Below, piece after piece: positions 52,269-60,556 of a stretch of 64,000 nt of DNA (its first letter is position 1; each line of letters begins with the position of its first letter). Position numbers and translations under genes: made by a program. The DNA is from Paraburkholderia gardini (lineage in GTDB: Bacteria > Pseudomonadota > Gammaproteobacteria > Burkholderiales > Burkholderiaceae), in contig NZ_CAJQYY010000024.1 of NCBI RefSeq assembly GCF_907164575.1, positions 1 through 64,000 on the forward strand. Direction: 5' to 3'. Under the pieces are notes generated by a model. It saw only the letters and a program-made list of their open reading frames with translations, was not told the DNA's origin and did not search any database.

Positions 52269-52763
52269 ATGAACGTGAACGGGAAAGCTCTCTTTATCAG
52301 CATCTTGCTGCTGGCTGGATTGTTCTGCTCCGCGTCGCCTGCGTTTTCTCAGTCATCTTCCCCGACGTCCGAGACAGCAAAACAAACCGAAGCGCTGGTC
52401 GACAAAGCTGCGGCGTTGATTGACAGTAAAGGCAAGGAGGCGTTTTCCGGCTTCAGAGCGAAAGGCAGCGAGTGGTTCCACGGGGACACCTATCTGTTCG
52501 TTTACGATCTGAAGGCAAATGTCTTGTTGAATCCGGCCTTCCCGGCCCGTGAGGGGACCAATGTCAACGGTCAGAAAGATACCAACGGCAAGCTGTTTCA
52601 CGACGCCATGATTCAGACGGCTGAAACGAAGGGATCGGGCTGGGTCGATTACATGTTCCTGAGACCCGGGCAGACCCAGCCGTCGCATAAATGGACCTAT
52701 GTGAAGGCAGTAAAGATCAACGCAGTTCCAGGCCTGGTGGGTTCGGGTTTCTATTCGGAGTAG
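52269..52763 (+). CDS. Secreted single Cache-domain protein
   Basis: A 164-residue exported protein. The signal peptide runs to about residue 28 (SPAFSQ). The remaining about 130 residues match a stand-alone sCache_2/Cache_2 sensor domain: LVDKAAALIDSKGKEAF, DTYLFVYDLKANVLLNPA, and GSGWVDYMFLRPGQTQP. Such free Cache proteins lack a signalling domain and may bind small ligands such as carboxylates in the periplasm. It is followed 160 bp later by a secreted cupin gene in the same direction. Confidence 0.88.
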   Translation: MNVNGKALFISILLLAGLFCSASPAFSQSSSPTSETAKQTEALVDKAAALIDSKGKEAFSGFRAKGSEWFHGDTYLFVYDLKANVLLNPAFPAREGTNVNGQKDTNGKLFHDAMIQTAETKGSGWVDYMFLRPGQTQPSHKWTYVKAVKINAVPGLVGSGFYSE

Positions 52764-52923
52764 ATTCTGGCTAGCCTCAGTCGATCACCGCACGGCTGCG
52801 TAAGAATCCGTTGTGGCGAGTGGTCACGTGTCGCAGTTGCGGGATCGTCGATGACGTAGCGTAGCGCGGCGAGTGAGGCTCCAGAGTGGTTTACGTCGGT
52901 ACGTGAACAAAGGCGGCGTCCTC

Positions 52924-53523
52924 ATGACACGATTTCTCATCAGTTTCATTCTGGTTCTGGCGTTGGGACCGTCCTTGCTGCCATCGGCGGCGGTTGCGCA
53001 GACGCCACTTGTCATCACGAAGCTGGCCGAAAAGAAGGTCGCCGAGTTGCCGCCCGGACAACTTTTCTGGCGAATAGAGCGCTTTACAACGCGCGGGCAG
53101 GCGCAAGCCGTCGCAGGCACCTGGGGACTGGTTGCCGAATCGGCGGGCAAGGTCTGGCTTTTCACGCTCGGCCCGGCGGGTGGGTCGTCAGTGGGCGGCA
53201 CGAAGGTGGCCGAGGTAGGCCCCATCCCTCGAGTTATTGCGCCGCAGTATCTCCTCAGAATCAATGCGGCTAGTGGGACGCCTGGCAGCACAACTCCCGT
53301 GCATACTCATCCGGGCTCGGAGACCTTCTTCGTGCTGGCCGGGGCGCAAAGCGTTCGTACTCCAGACGGCGTGATGGTCGTTAAGGCTGGCCAGGTCGAG
53401 CCGGGCCACGGTGCTGGTGTCCCGATGCAAGTCTCGGCCAGTGGCTCGGCGGATCTGCACGCCCTGGTGATGTTTGTGCTCGACGGCACCAAACCGTTTT
53501 CATCTCCCGCAAATTTCCCGTGA
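52924..53523 (+). CDS. Secreted cupin-domain protein
   Basis: A 199-residue exported protein. Signal peptide to about residue 25 (AAVAQ), then a single cupin barrel with metal-binding motif 1 HTHPGSETFFVLAG (HxH...E) around residues 121-134 and a later His in HALVMFV. It may be a sugar/acid-binding protein or small enzyme in the periplasm; no substrate can be named. I chose ATG 52924; GTG 52903 is an in-frame alternative. Confidence 0.82.
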   Translation: MTRFLISFILVLALGPSLLPSAAVAQTPLVITKLAEKKVAELPPGQLFWRIERFTTRGQAQAVAGTWGLVAESAGKVWLFTLGPAGGSSVGGTKVAEVGPIPRVIAPQYLLRINAASGTPGSTTPVHTHPGSETFFVLAGAQSVRTPDGVMVVKAGQVEPGHGAGVPMQVSASGSADLHALVMFVLDGTKPFSSPANFP

Positions 53524-53737
53524 ACAGCGGTTTAACCGCCTCATTGCGTGGACATCCTCTTGTGGGTTTCGCTTCGCCGATACCTGTCATTTCGCACGTT
53601 GAGCGACCGCTTTCGGCCTTCGAATCCGATACCTTGTAATTCCGCTTCGGTCCGGTTACGGTCTACGGTCTCGTGAGCGCTAGTGTTGCAGTTCACACAA
53701 TCGGTCTGTTTCGTTCCGGACGGGCACTGACGTCGCG

Positions 53738-54445
53738 CTATCGTGCGCCTGGCAAGCCTGCTTCCGTCTGACGCTGCAACTGCTGCACCTGCCGCTGCAG
53801 TTCACGCAGCTGCGCCTGCGCGCGGTCCTTCCCGGCGCGCAACGCGACCGCCTCGCCCTGCACCTCGCGTTGGTGTTCGTTGACCTGCGCCTGCTGCGTC
53901 CGCGCGACATCGAGGTCGGCCTGCAAGCGCTTTGCCCGGTCTTCCGACAATGCGATCACACGATCGAGAAACGCCTTTTGCGCCTGCAATCCGGTTCGAT
54001 GGATTTCGATGTCGGCAAGCTCTGCTGTCTGCTTCACGAAGCCGGCGTAAATCGCTTCGGCACGCACATCGTCCTGCGACTTGATCACGCGCCAGAAATG
54101 ACGGTCCTGAAACAGCGCGACGTAATACGTCATTTCCTGCGGATAAAAGAAGAGACTCGCGCCGTAGCTGCCGTTGTATGTGGTGCGCAATTCCACGAGC
54201 TTCGAATCGTGAATCATCTGCATCAGTTCGGCGACGTCACCCTGCGCATCGCCCGCGGCACTCGCGCCCGACGCGCCCTGCTGGGGCGGTGCGCTCAACT
54301 GCGGCGTCAGCGTGTTCATCGCGGGTCGCGTGCCGACGACAGGCGCCGAGGAGTCGCTCTCCTGCGCCTGCACCGCCACACCATGCAGCGACGCGCCCAC
54401 CACCGCGAGCAGCATCGCGCGCCGCAAACATAAGGAGTACTTCAT
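53738..54445 (-). CDS. DUF2968 domain-containing exported coiled-coil protein
   Basis: A 235-residue protein with a signal peptide (to about VQAQE, residue 29), a Ser/Ala/Gly-rich linker, and the DUF2968 helical domain (VAELMQMIHDSKLVELRTTYNGSYGASLFFYP, in parts). The C-terminal about 90 residues are a long Gln/Arg/Ala-rich coiled coil. It is probably periplasmic or outer-membrane associated. ATG 54445 was chosen because GGAG lies 8 bp upstream; ATG 54463 would lengthen it by six residues. Confidence 0.85.
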   Translation of the reverse strand: MKYSLCLRRAMLLAVVGASLHGVAVQAQESDSSAPVVGTRPAMNTLTPQLSAPPQQGASGASAAGDAQGDVAELMQMIHDSKLVELRTTYNGSYGASLFFYPQEMTYYVALFQDRHFWRVIKSQDDVRAEAIYAGFVKQTAELADIEIHRTGLQAQKAFLDRVIALSEDRAKRLQADLDVARTQQAQVNEHQREVQGEAVALRAGKDRAQAQLRELQRQVQQLQRQTEAGLPGAR

Positions 54446-54663
54446 CGTGCATGCTCCGTGCAAATGCTGAATAGCCGACGATTATCGCGCGGTTTGACGG
54501 CGAAGCGAAGCGTTCTGAGCAACCCCGTGCAGACTTTAAATCGAGATAGATGAGCGCCCCGGCGATCGCATCAATCAGCGACGTCGAAGATCAATCGCGG
54601 CTCAACGAAGTGGACCCGCGCGAAAAGCGATGGAAATCCCAGGGGAAGGACAAAAGAAGACAC

Positions 54664-54690
54664 AAAAAAACCGGCATGCGCCGGCTTTCC
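54664..54690 (-). terminator. Terminator of the C26 hydrolase gene
   Basis: On the minus strand the stem GCCGG/CCGGC-type hairpin (54671-54684, GCAT loop) is followed by seven T residues, 24 bp past the stop codon. Confidence 0.8.
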
Positions 54691-54713
54691 TGTCGATGTC
54701 GAAAACGGCGAGG

Positions 54714-56135
54714 CTAGAACCGGGTCTCGCGCGCGACGCGCAAAAACGTATCGAGCAACGGCGTGCAGTCGAGCAGTTCCGGACCGCCCGCACGGTGAAA
54801 TTCCGGGTGCCACTGCACGCCCATCACGAACGGCGCGCGACGATACCGCACGGCTTCGATGATGCCGTCGGCCGCCGAGACCGCCTCGATGTTCAGGTCG
54901 CGACCGAGCGTCTTCACGGCCTGGTGGTGAATCGAGTTGACGATCGCTTCGCGCCGCCCCGGAAACATGTTCGCGAGCGTCGAACCATCCGGGAAATGCA
55001 CAGCGTGACGATGCTGGTCGTACTGCTCGCTGACATGCACGCCGGCGGTCGGCACATCGGTGGCGATATCCTGGTAGAGTGAGCCGCCGAACGCCACGTT
55101 GATCAACTGGCAGCCGCGACAGACGCCGAGCACCGGCTTGCCCGACTCGACGAACTCATGCAGCAGTTCCAGTTCGTACATGTCGCGAACGCGGTCGCCG
55201 GGCCACTCCGGCCGCGTCGCGGCTTCCTCGTAAGACTGCGGCGAGACGTCCGCGCCACCTTGCAGCAGCAGGCCGTCGAGGTGCTTCGCGTAGTCGCGCA
55301 GACGGATGTTGCTCGGATGCAGCATGCCCTGATGGCCGACCGTCGGAATCATGAACACGATGACGTCGCGCGACATCACCCAGTGCGCGATCGACTCTTC
55401 GAGGTATTGCAGCGTCTTGCCGCGCAGGCCTCTCGCGCCCGGTTCCGGATGAAAGATCCGCGCCGACACGCCGATACGCAGTGTGCGTTGCGTGATGCGC
55501 TGGCCGGCGCGATCGAACAGCTGCCGGGCGCGCGCGGCGATGATCCGTCCGAATACCGTCCACGCCGAATCGTTGTGCTTCAGATAACGCGGCGCCGAAG
55601 GCGGCAGCGAACTGGCCGGCGGCGGATTGAACGTGGCGAAGTCCGGCTGCGACGTGAAGCCCGGTGGCGGCGTACCCGGTGCGGGTGCTGCGCCCGCGGC
55701 GGTTCCGGTAGCTCCGGCGGTTCCGGTCGTTTCGGTCGCTCCGGTCGTTTCGGCGGAGGCTGGCGACGCACCGGCCGTGGCGCCAGCAGACGACGCCGGC
55801 GTACCCGTTCGCGATGTGCGGTCGCGATCGTGAACCGCGGCTTCCTGCTTCGCAGTCGCCTGGACGGCGGCCGCGCGTGCTTCGGCGGCGTCGAGTTGCT
55901 GCCGGGTCTTCGGTGTCGCGGCGGGCGTCACGGTCGACGCGCTCCGCGGATCGTCCGTCGATGCGCGGGCCGCGGCCTCGGGCGCGGCCGCTGGCGCCGT
56001 CGACGACCCCGCCGGCGCGGACTGCGCGTCGGGCGACGATGTGCCGGGCAAATCAGTGGAGGAAGGTGTAGCGCCGGGTGTACCCGCGGAAGCGGCTGCG
56101 GGTGTTCCAGGATTGGTTGGCTTGTTTTCGCTCAT
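54714..56135 (-). CDS. Gamma-glutamyl-gamma-aminobutyrate hydrolase family (peptidase C26) with long low-complexity N-terminus
   Basis: A 473-residue class I glutamine amidotransferase-like hydrolase. The C-terminal about 255 residues hold the PuuD-type domain: nucleophile Cys in LGVCRGCQL and the His/Glu in QWHPEFH. PuuD-type enzymes release GABA or cleave gamma-glutamyl bonds. The first about 190 residues are almost entirely Ala, Thr, Pro, Ser and Gly, with a degenerate 9-bp DNA repeat encoding TTGAT/TAGAT units. No signal peptide or transmembrane helix is seen. The ATG 56135 has no clear ribosome site, so the start may lie elsewhere. Confidence 0.86.
   Translation of the reverse strand: MSENKPTNPGTPAAASAGTPGATPSSTDLPGTSSPDAQSAPAGSSTAPAAAPEAAARASTDDPRSASTVTPAATPKTRQQLDAAEARAAAVQATAKQEAAVHDRDRTSRTGTPASSAGATAGASPASAETTGATETTGTAGATGTAAGAAPAPGTPPPGFTSQPDFATFNPPPASSLPPSAPRYLKHNDSAWTVFGRIIAARARQLFDRAGQRITQRTLRIGVSARIFHPEPGARGLRGKTLQYLEESIAHWVMSRDVIVFMIPTVGHQGMLHPSNIRLRDYAKHLDGLLLQGGADVSPQSYEEAATRPEWPGDRVRDMYELELLHEFVESGKPVLGVCRGCQLINVAFGGSLYQDIATDVPTAGVHVSEQYDQHRHAVHFPDGSTLANMFPGRREAIVNSIHHQAVKTLGRDLNIEAVSAADGIIEAVRYRRAPFVMGVQWHPEFHRAGGPELLDCTPLLDTFLRVARETRF
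55702..55755. repeat. Degenerate 9-bp tandem repeat in the C26 hydrolase gene
   Basis: Six consecutive 9-bp units of the form G(T/C)T(C/T)CGG(T/C)(A/C/G) encode the Thr/Gly/Ala-rich repeats in the disordered N-terminal part. Such a tract can change length by slippage without shifting the frame. Confidence 0.8.
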
Positions 56136-56265
56136 GACTGTGGGACAGGCGCGCCGTGTACGCGAACGAATGGGACACCGTCCGATTATCCGCCAGCCCG
56201 CCATCAGCGGCAAACCAGCAAACATTTGCTCACATTGTTGCGGCTTTTTTGCGAAAAACCGACGG

Positions 56266-58023
56266 TCAGGGATCCGGCTGCTCGTCGAAGGTGTCGCGCA
56301 GCGCGATCTGCATCGCCGCGTGAATCTTCACGCACCATCGCCACAACAGGGCCGCCAGCAGCGCGGCGCAGACCAGCACGGCGATGAGCAGACCTGTCGG
56401 CGGCAGGATCGCGCCCGAGAGCGCCGCGACCAGCAGGAACACGCCGATCATCGAGACAACCGGCACGAGGCCCGAGATCGCATAGCGGATGGCGTACGTG
56501 AAGCGTCCCGCCTTCCCGGGCTGCACGCTGATCTCGGCGAGCAGCAACGCGAGCGATTTCGTCTTGCGATACACGGCGACGAGAAACGGCATTGATACCA
56601 GCAGCGCCGCGCTCCATAGCACGACGCGCTGATTCGGCTCCGAGGCGATCCAGCGCCCGATCCAGCGGCTGCCATACGACGAACCGTAAGACACCGCCAG
56701 AAAGATCGCCGCGACGAGCGCGAGGTTCACGGCGATCTGCACGACAATGCGCCGCGTGATGCTGAACAGGGTCGGCTCGCCCGTTGCCGGCCCCAGGCTG
56801 CCGAGCCATTGTGCGTACATGCCGAACAGGCTGGCAAGCGTCGGCGGCATGGCGTGAGCAAGACGGCGGGTCAACGGATCGGCCGCGCGGATCAGGTATG
56901 GCGTGAACAGCGTGGTGAGCGCCGACACGGCCACCGCGACCGGATAGAGAAACGCGCTCGTCACCTTCAGCGTCAGCCCGAGCGACGCGATGATGAACGA
57001 GAACTCGCCGATCTGCGAAACGGTCATGCCGACGCGCATCGCCGTGCGGCCATCCTTACCCGCAAGAAAGGTTCCGAGCCCGCACGACACGATCTTGCCG
57101 ACGATCACGGCCACCGTGATCACCGCGATCGGCCACGCGTAATCCACCAGCACGGCGGGATTGAGCATCAGCCCGATCGTCACGAAGAAGATCGCCGAGA
57201 ACGCATCGCGCAACGGCGCGATCAGATGCTCGATACGATGCAGATGACGCGACTCGGCCATGATCGCGCCGATCAGGAACGCGCCGAGCGCGATGCTGTA
57301 GTCGAGCTTCACGACGAGCAGACAGAAGCCGAAGCAAAAGCCCAGCACCGACACGAGCAGCATCTCGTCGCTTTGGGCGCGCGCGACGTAGTTGAGCGCG
57401 CGCGGCACAATCAGAATACCGGCCACGAGCGAAACCGTCATGAAGAGCAGCAGCTTGCCGAGTGTCACGAACGCGACGCCCGTGTTGAGTTCGCCCGTCT
57501 GCGCGATGCCGGAGAGCAGCACAAGCATGGCGATCGCCAGGATATCTTCAACGATCAGAATGCCGAACACGAGTTGCGCGAAGCTTTCGCGCTTCAGGTT
57601 CAGTTCGGAGAGCGCCTTGACGATGATCGTCGTCGACGAAACGGCGAGGATCGCGCCGAGAAAGAGCGAGTCCATCTGGCTCCAGCCGAACGCGCTGCCG
57701 ATCTCGTAGCCGAGCCACAGCATCAGCACGATCTCGGATAACGCCGCGACGATCGCCGTCGCGCCGACGCGAAACAGCTTGCGCAGGCTGAACTCGAGAC
57801 CGAGCGAAAACATCAGGAAGACGACGCCGAGCTCGCCGAGCGTCTGGATGGTCTGCTCGTCGTGGATCAGCTGGAACGGCGGCGTGTACGGTCCGATGAT
57901 CACGCCCGCTGCGATATACCCCAGCACCACCGGCTGTTTCAGGCGATGAAACAACACCGTGACGACGCCTGCGATCGCCATCACCACCGCCAGATCCTGA
58001 ATGAAGCCGATGCCGTGATGCAT
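56266..58023 (-). CDS. CPA2-family cation:proton antiporter (KefB/YbaL-like, no RCK domain)
   Basis: A 585-residue membrane protein with about twelve helices in the first 400 residues. Family landmarks: GYIAAGVIIGPYTPP, GVVFLMFSLGLEFSL, the paired acid in ILIVEDILAIAML, and GMTVSQIGEFSFII. The C-terminal about 185 residues add more hydrophobic helices, but no NAD-binding RCK/TrkA-N domain is present, unlike KefC. It probably exchanges K+ or Na+ for H+. ATG 58023 with AAGGAT upstream. It is divergent from the amidase gene. Confidence 0.9.
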   Translation of the reverse strand: MHHGIGFIQDLAVVMAIAGVVTVLFHRLKQPVVLGYIAAGVIIGPYTPPFQLIHDEQTIQTLGELGVVFLMFSLGLEFSLRKLFRVGATAIVAALSEIVLMLWLGYEIGSAFGWSQMDSLFLGAILAVSSTTIIVKALSELNLKRESFAQLVFGILIVEDILAIAMLVLLSGIAQTGELNTGVAFVTLGKLLLFMTVSLVAGILIVPRALNYVARAQSDEMLLVSVLGFCFGFCLLVVKLDYSIALGAFLIGAIMAESRHLHRIEHLIAPLRDAFSAIFFVTIGLMLNPAVLVDYAWPIAVITVAVIVGKIVSCGLGTFLAGKDGRTAMRVGMTVSQIGEFSFIIASLGLTLKVTSAFLYPVAVAVSALTTLFTPYLIRAADPLTRRLAHAMPPTLASLFGMYAQWLGSLGPATGEPTLFSITRRIVVQIAVNLALVAAIFLAVSYGSSYGSRWIGRWIASEPNQRVVLWSAALLVSMPFLVAVYRKTKSLALLLAEISVQPGKAGRFTYAIRYAISGLVPVVSMIGVFLLVAALSGAILPPTGLLIAVLVCAALLAALLWRWCVKIHAAMQIALRDTFDEQPDP

Positions 58024-58215
58024 ACGCCCAGATCCTTACAAATGGTAAAGAAAGCATGGTAACCCAGCTGGACGAGAAGTCCCCTGCGCGCCGATCTACA
58101 ATGCGAACGATATCGCCTGACGTGCGCCGCGCGGTGTTCCGGCGCCGGCCGGCACACCGGACCCGGCAAAACCGCACATTGCATCTTCCGCATCATCGAC
58201 TGGACACGGACCGCC

Positions 58216-59592
58216 ATGGCTACCGAATTCACGCCCTTCCCGCCGCTTGCCCAGCTTGCCGCCGATCTGGCCGCCGGCCGCACGACGAGCCGCCAGCTGG
58301 TTGAGACCGCACTCGAACGGATTGCCGATCCCGCCGGCCAGGGCGCGGTCGCCTTCATGCACGTCGATGCGGACAGCGCGCGTGCCGCCGCCGACGCCCA
58401 CGATCGCCTGCGCGCCGCCGGCACCGTGCTCTCGCCGCTCGCGGGCATTCCGGTTTCGGTGAAGGATCTGTTCGATATCGAAGGCCAGGTGACGCGCGCC
58501 GGTTCCCGGGCGCTTGCCGGCGCCGCGCCCGCCACCGCCGATGCACTCGTCGTCGCGCGGCTCAAGCGCGCGGGCGCCGTGATCGTCGGGCGCACCAATA
58601 TGAGCGAGTTCGCGTTCTCCGGGCTCGGGCTCAATCCGCACTACGGCCATCCGCTGTCGCCCTGGCGGCGCGACGTGAAAGGCGACGAACGGATTTCAGG
58701 CGGCTCGTCGTCGGGCGCGGGCGTATCGGTCGCGGACGGCATGGCGGCGGTCGCGCTCGGCACCGACACCGGCGGCTCGATCCGCATTCCGGCCGCGCTG
58801 TGCGGCCTGACCGGCTTCAAGCCGACCGCTGCGCGCATCCCGAGACAAGGGGGCGTGCCCCTTTCGACGACGCTCGATTCGTTCGGCCCGATCGGCGTAA
58901 CGGTGGCGTGCTGCGCGCTCGTCGACCGGATGCTGGCGGGGCTCGAGCCGCGCATTCCGGCCGCGCGGCCGCTCGAAGGCGTGCGGCTCGGCGTGCTCAA
59001 TCATTATGTGACAGACGGCGTGGAACCGGCCGTCGCCGAAGCCATCGATGCCGCCCTCAAGCATCTCGAAGCCGCCGGCGCGATCGTAAGCGAAGTGCGC
59101 TTTGCGCCGCTCGACCGGCTGCCCGCGATCAACCGCTTCGGCTTTTCATCGATTGAAGCGTACGCATGGCACCGTCCGCTGCTGGAAAAGCACCGCGAGG
59201 AATACGACCCGCGCGTCCGGGTGCGCATCCTGAAAGGTCAGCCCGCGAGTGCCGCCGATTACCTCGACCTCGTCGCCGAACGCCACGCGATGCTCGATGC
59301 CGCGCGGGCGCTCTGGCAGCGCTTCGACGCGATCGTCGCACCGACCGTGCCGGTCGTGCCGCCGCGCCTCGCCGAGCTCATCCACGACGACGACGCGTTC
59401 GGCCGTACGAACGCCTTGATCCTGCGCAATCCGAGCGCATTCAACTTTCTCGACGCCTGCGCGCTGTCGCTACCCTGCCACGCGCGGGGAAGCGCGCCGG
59501 TCGGCCTGATGCTGGCCGGCGAGCCTTATGGCGACGACGCACTGCTCGGGGTTGGCCGGGCCGTCGAAGCCGTCCTGAACACTATCCGTTAG
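58216..59592 (+). CDS. Amidase (amidase-signature family)
   Basis: A 458-residue amidase. The Ser-cisSer-Lys triad is visible: Lys83 in SVKD, the cis-Ser in SGGSSSG (161-167) and the nucleophile Ser188 in GTDTGGSIRIP. It has the GatA-like core but no neighbours gatB/gatC, so it is more likely a catabolic amidase than a transamidosome subunit. Substrate unknown. It is followed 77 bp later by dsbB. Confidence 0.9.
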   Translation: MATEFTPFPPLAQLAADLAAGRTTSRQLVETALERIADPAGQGAVAFMHVDADSARAAADAHDRLRAAGTVLSPLAGIPVSVKDLFDIEGQVTRAGSRALAGAAPATADALVVARLKRAGAVIVGRTNMSEFAFSGLGLNPHYGHPLSPWRRDVKGDERISGGSSSGAGVSVADGMAAVALGTDTGGSIRIPAALCGLTGFKPTAARIPRQGGVPLSTTLDSFGPIGVTVACCALVDRMLAGLEPRIPAARPLEGVRLGVLNHYVTDGVEPAVAEAIDAALKHLEAAGAIVSEVRFAPLDRLPAINRFGFSSIEAYAWHRPLLEKHREEYDPRVRVRILKGQPASAADYLDLVAERHAMLDAARALWQRFDAIVAPTVPVVPPRLAELIHDDDAFGRTNALILRNPSAFNFLDACALSLPCHARGSAPVGLMLAGEPYGDDALLGVGRAVEAVLNTIR

Positions 59593-59669
59593 ACCAGCCG
59601 CGATACGGGCAGCGTTCGCGCTAGAATCGCGGTCACACTCACGCTACTTCGGCCCCTATTTATATCAAA

Positions 59670-60194
59670 ATGGCTCTAAACCACCTCATGCATCATCGGG
59701 ATCCCGTGCTGCGCAGCGAGCGCACATGGCTCGTCCTGCTCGGTCTCATCTGCGTCGCGCTGGTTGCGGGCGCACTTTATCTCCAGTTCGTGAAGCACGA
59801 AGATCCGTGTCCGCTGTGCATCATCCAGCGCTACTTCTTCCTGCTGGTCGCGATTTTCGCGTTCCTCGGCGCGCGGTTCGACCGCTGGCGCGGCGTGCGG
59901 CTGCTGGAAGTGCTGGCCGCGCTGGCGGCGCTGGGCGGCATCGTCACGGCGGCACGGCATATCCATGTGCTGGCGCACCCGGGTTTCAGCTGCGGTTTCG
60001 ATGCACTGCAACCGGTTGTCGACAGCCTGCCGCCCGCGCGCTGGCTGCCCTCCGTCTTCAAGGTAGCCGGCCTCTGCGAAACGCCGTATCCGCCTATCCT
60101 CGGGCTTTCGCTGCCTACGTGGTCGCTGATCGCGTTCGTGATCACGTTCGTGCTGCTCGCCCTGAGTATCGTGCGCAACCGTCACCGCAGCTAA
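59670..60194 (+). CDS. dsbB: Disulfide bond formation protein B
   Basis: A 174-residue inner-membrane protein with four helices. It has the redox pair CPLC (Cys47/Cys50) in the first periplasmic loop and Cys108/Cys136 in the second, so it can reoxidise DsbA and pass electrons to quinone. Arg54 in IIQRYFF corresponds to the conserved quinone-binding Arg. It could oxidise the disulfide-prone secreted proteins seen in this window, though nothing here links them directly. Confidence 0.95.
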   Translation: MALNHLMHHRDPVLRSERTWLVLLGLICVALVAGALYLQFVKHEDPCPLCIIQRYFFLLVAIFAFLGARFDRWRGVRLLEVLAALAALGGIVTAARHIHVLAHPGFSCGFDALQPVVDSLPPARWLPSVFKVAGLCETPYPPILGLSLPTWSLIAFVITFVLLALSIVRNRHRS

Positions 60195-60556
60195 CGCCCC
60201 GCTGCACGCATCCGCAAAAAACGCGCAGGCCGCGCCCATCGCGGGCCGCCTGCGCGTAAACACCTGGCCGGCTCCGGCACTCCTGTTTCTGCCCTCGTCG
60301 CACGCCCGCACCGGCCGCTCTCCCCCGCCCCGCATGGCTCCGCGATTTTTCCGGCGCGACGCAACCTGTCCGCGCGATACGAATCGTACGGATGGCATGA
60401 CCGCAGGCTGATAGCCCGCATCATCGGACCGAAATACTTTCTGGTGCCCGACGGTGCTATCTTCGGTCATGGATGGCGATCTACGTGCGCGAGGCCGGCT
60501 ACGGCACGACCCCATGCGTAACGCGCGCCCGGTCCGCAATGTCTTCTGGATTCGCC
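60195..60556. promoter_or_regulatory. Gap between dsbB and xdhA
   Basis: 362 bp. It holds the strong hairpin at 60221-60257, oriented for minus-strand termination, and, near xdhA, an inverted repeat GACCGAA/TTCGGTC (60427-60433, 60462-60468). The xdhA promoter is expected here, but no consensus -35/-10 pair is clear. No credible gene on either strand. Confidence 0.45.
60216..60257 (-). terminator. Hairpin with T-run on the minus strand, downstream of dsbB
   Basis: The perfect 10-bp stem ACGCGCAGGC/GCCTGCGCGT (60221-60230, 60248-60257) is followed on the minus strand by six T residues, while on the plus strand it is followed by AAACACC. It is therefore built to stop transcription coming from the xdhA side, where no minus-strand gene is seen. 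Confidence 0.65.

Noticed and set aside
53526..53538. GCGGTTTAACCGC hairpin after the cupin gene
   Set aside because: The arms are only 6 bp with a one-base centre and no T-run; not enough for a terminator call.
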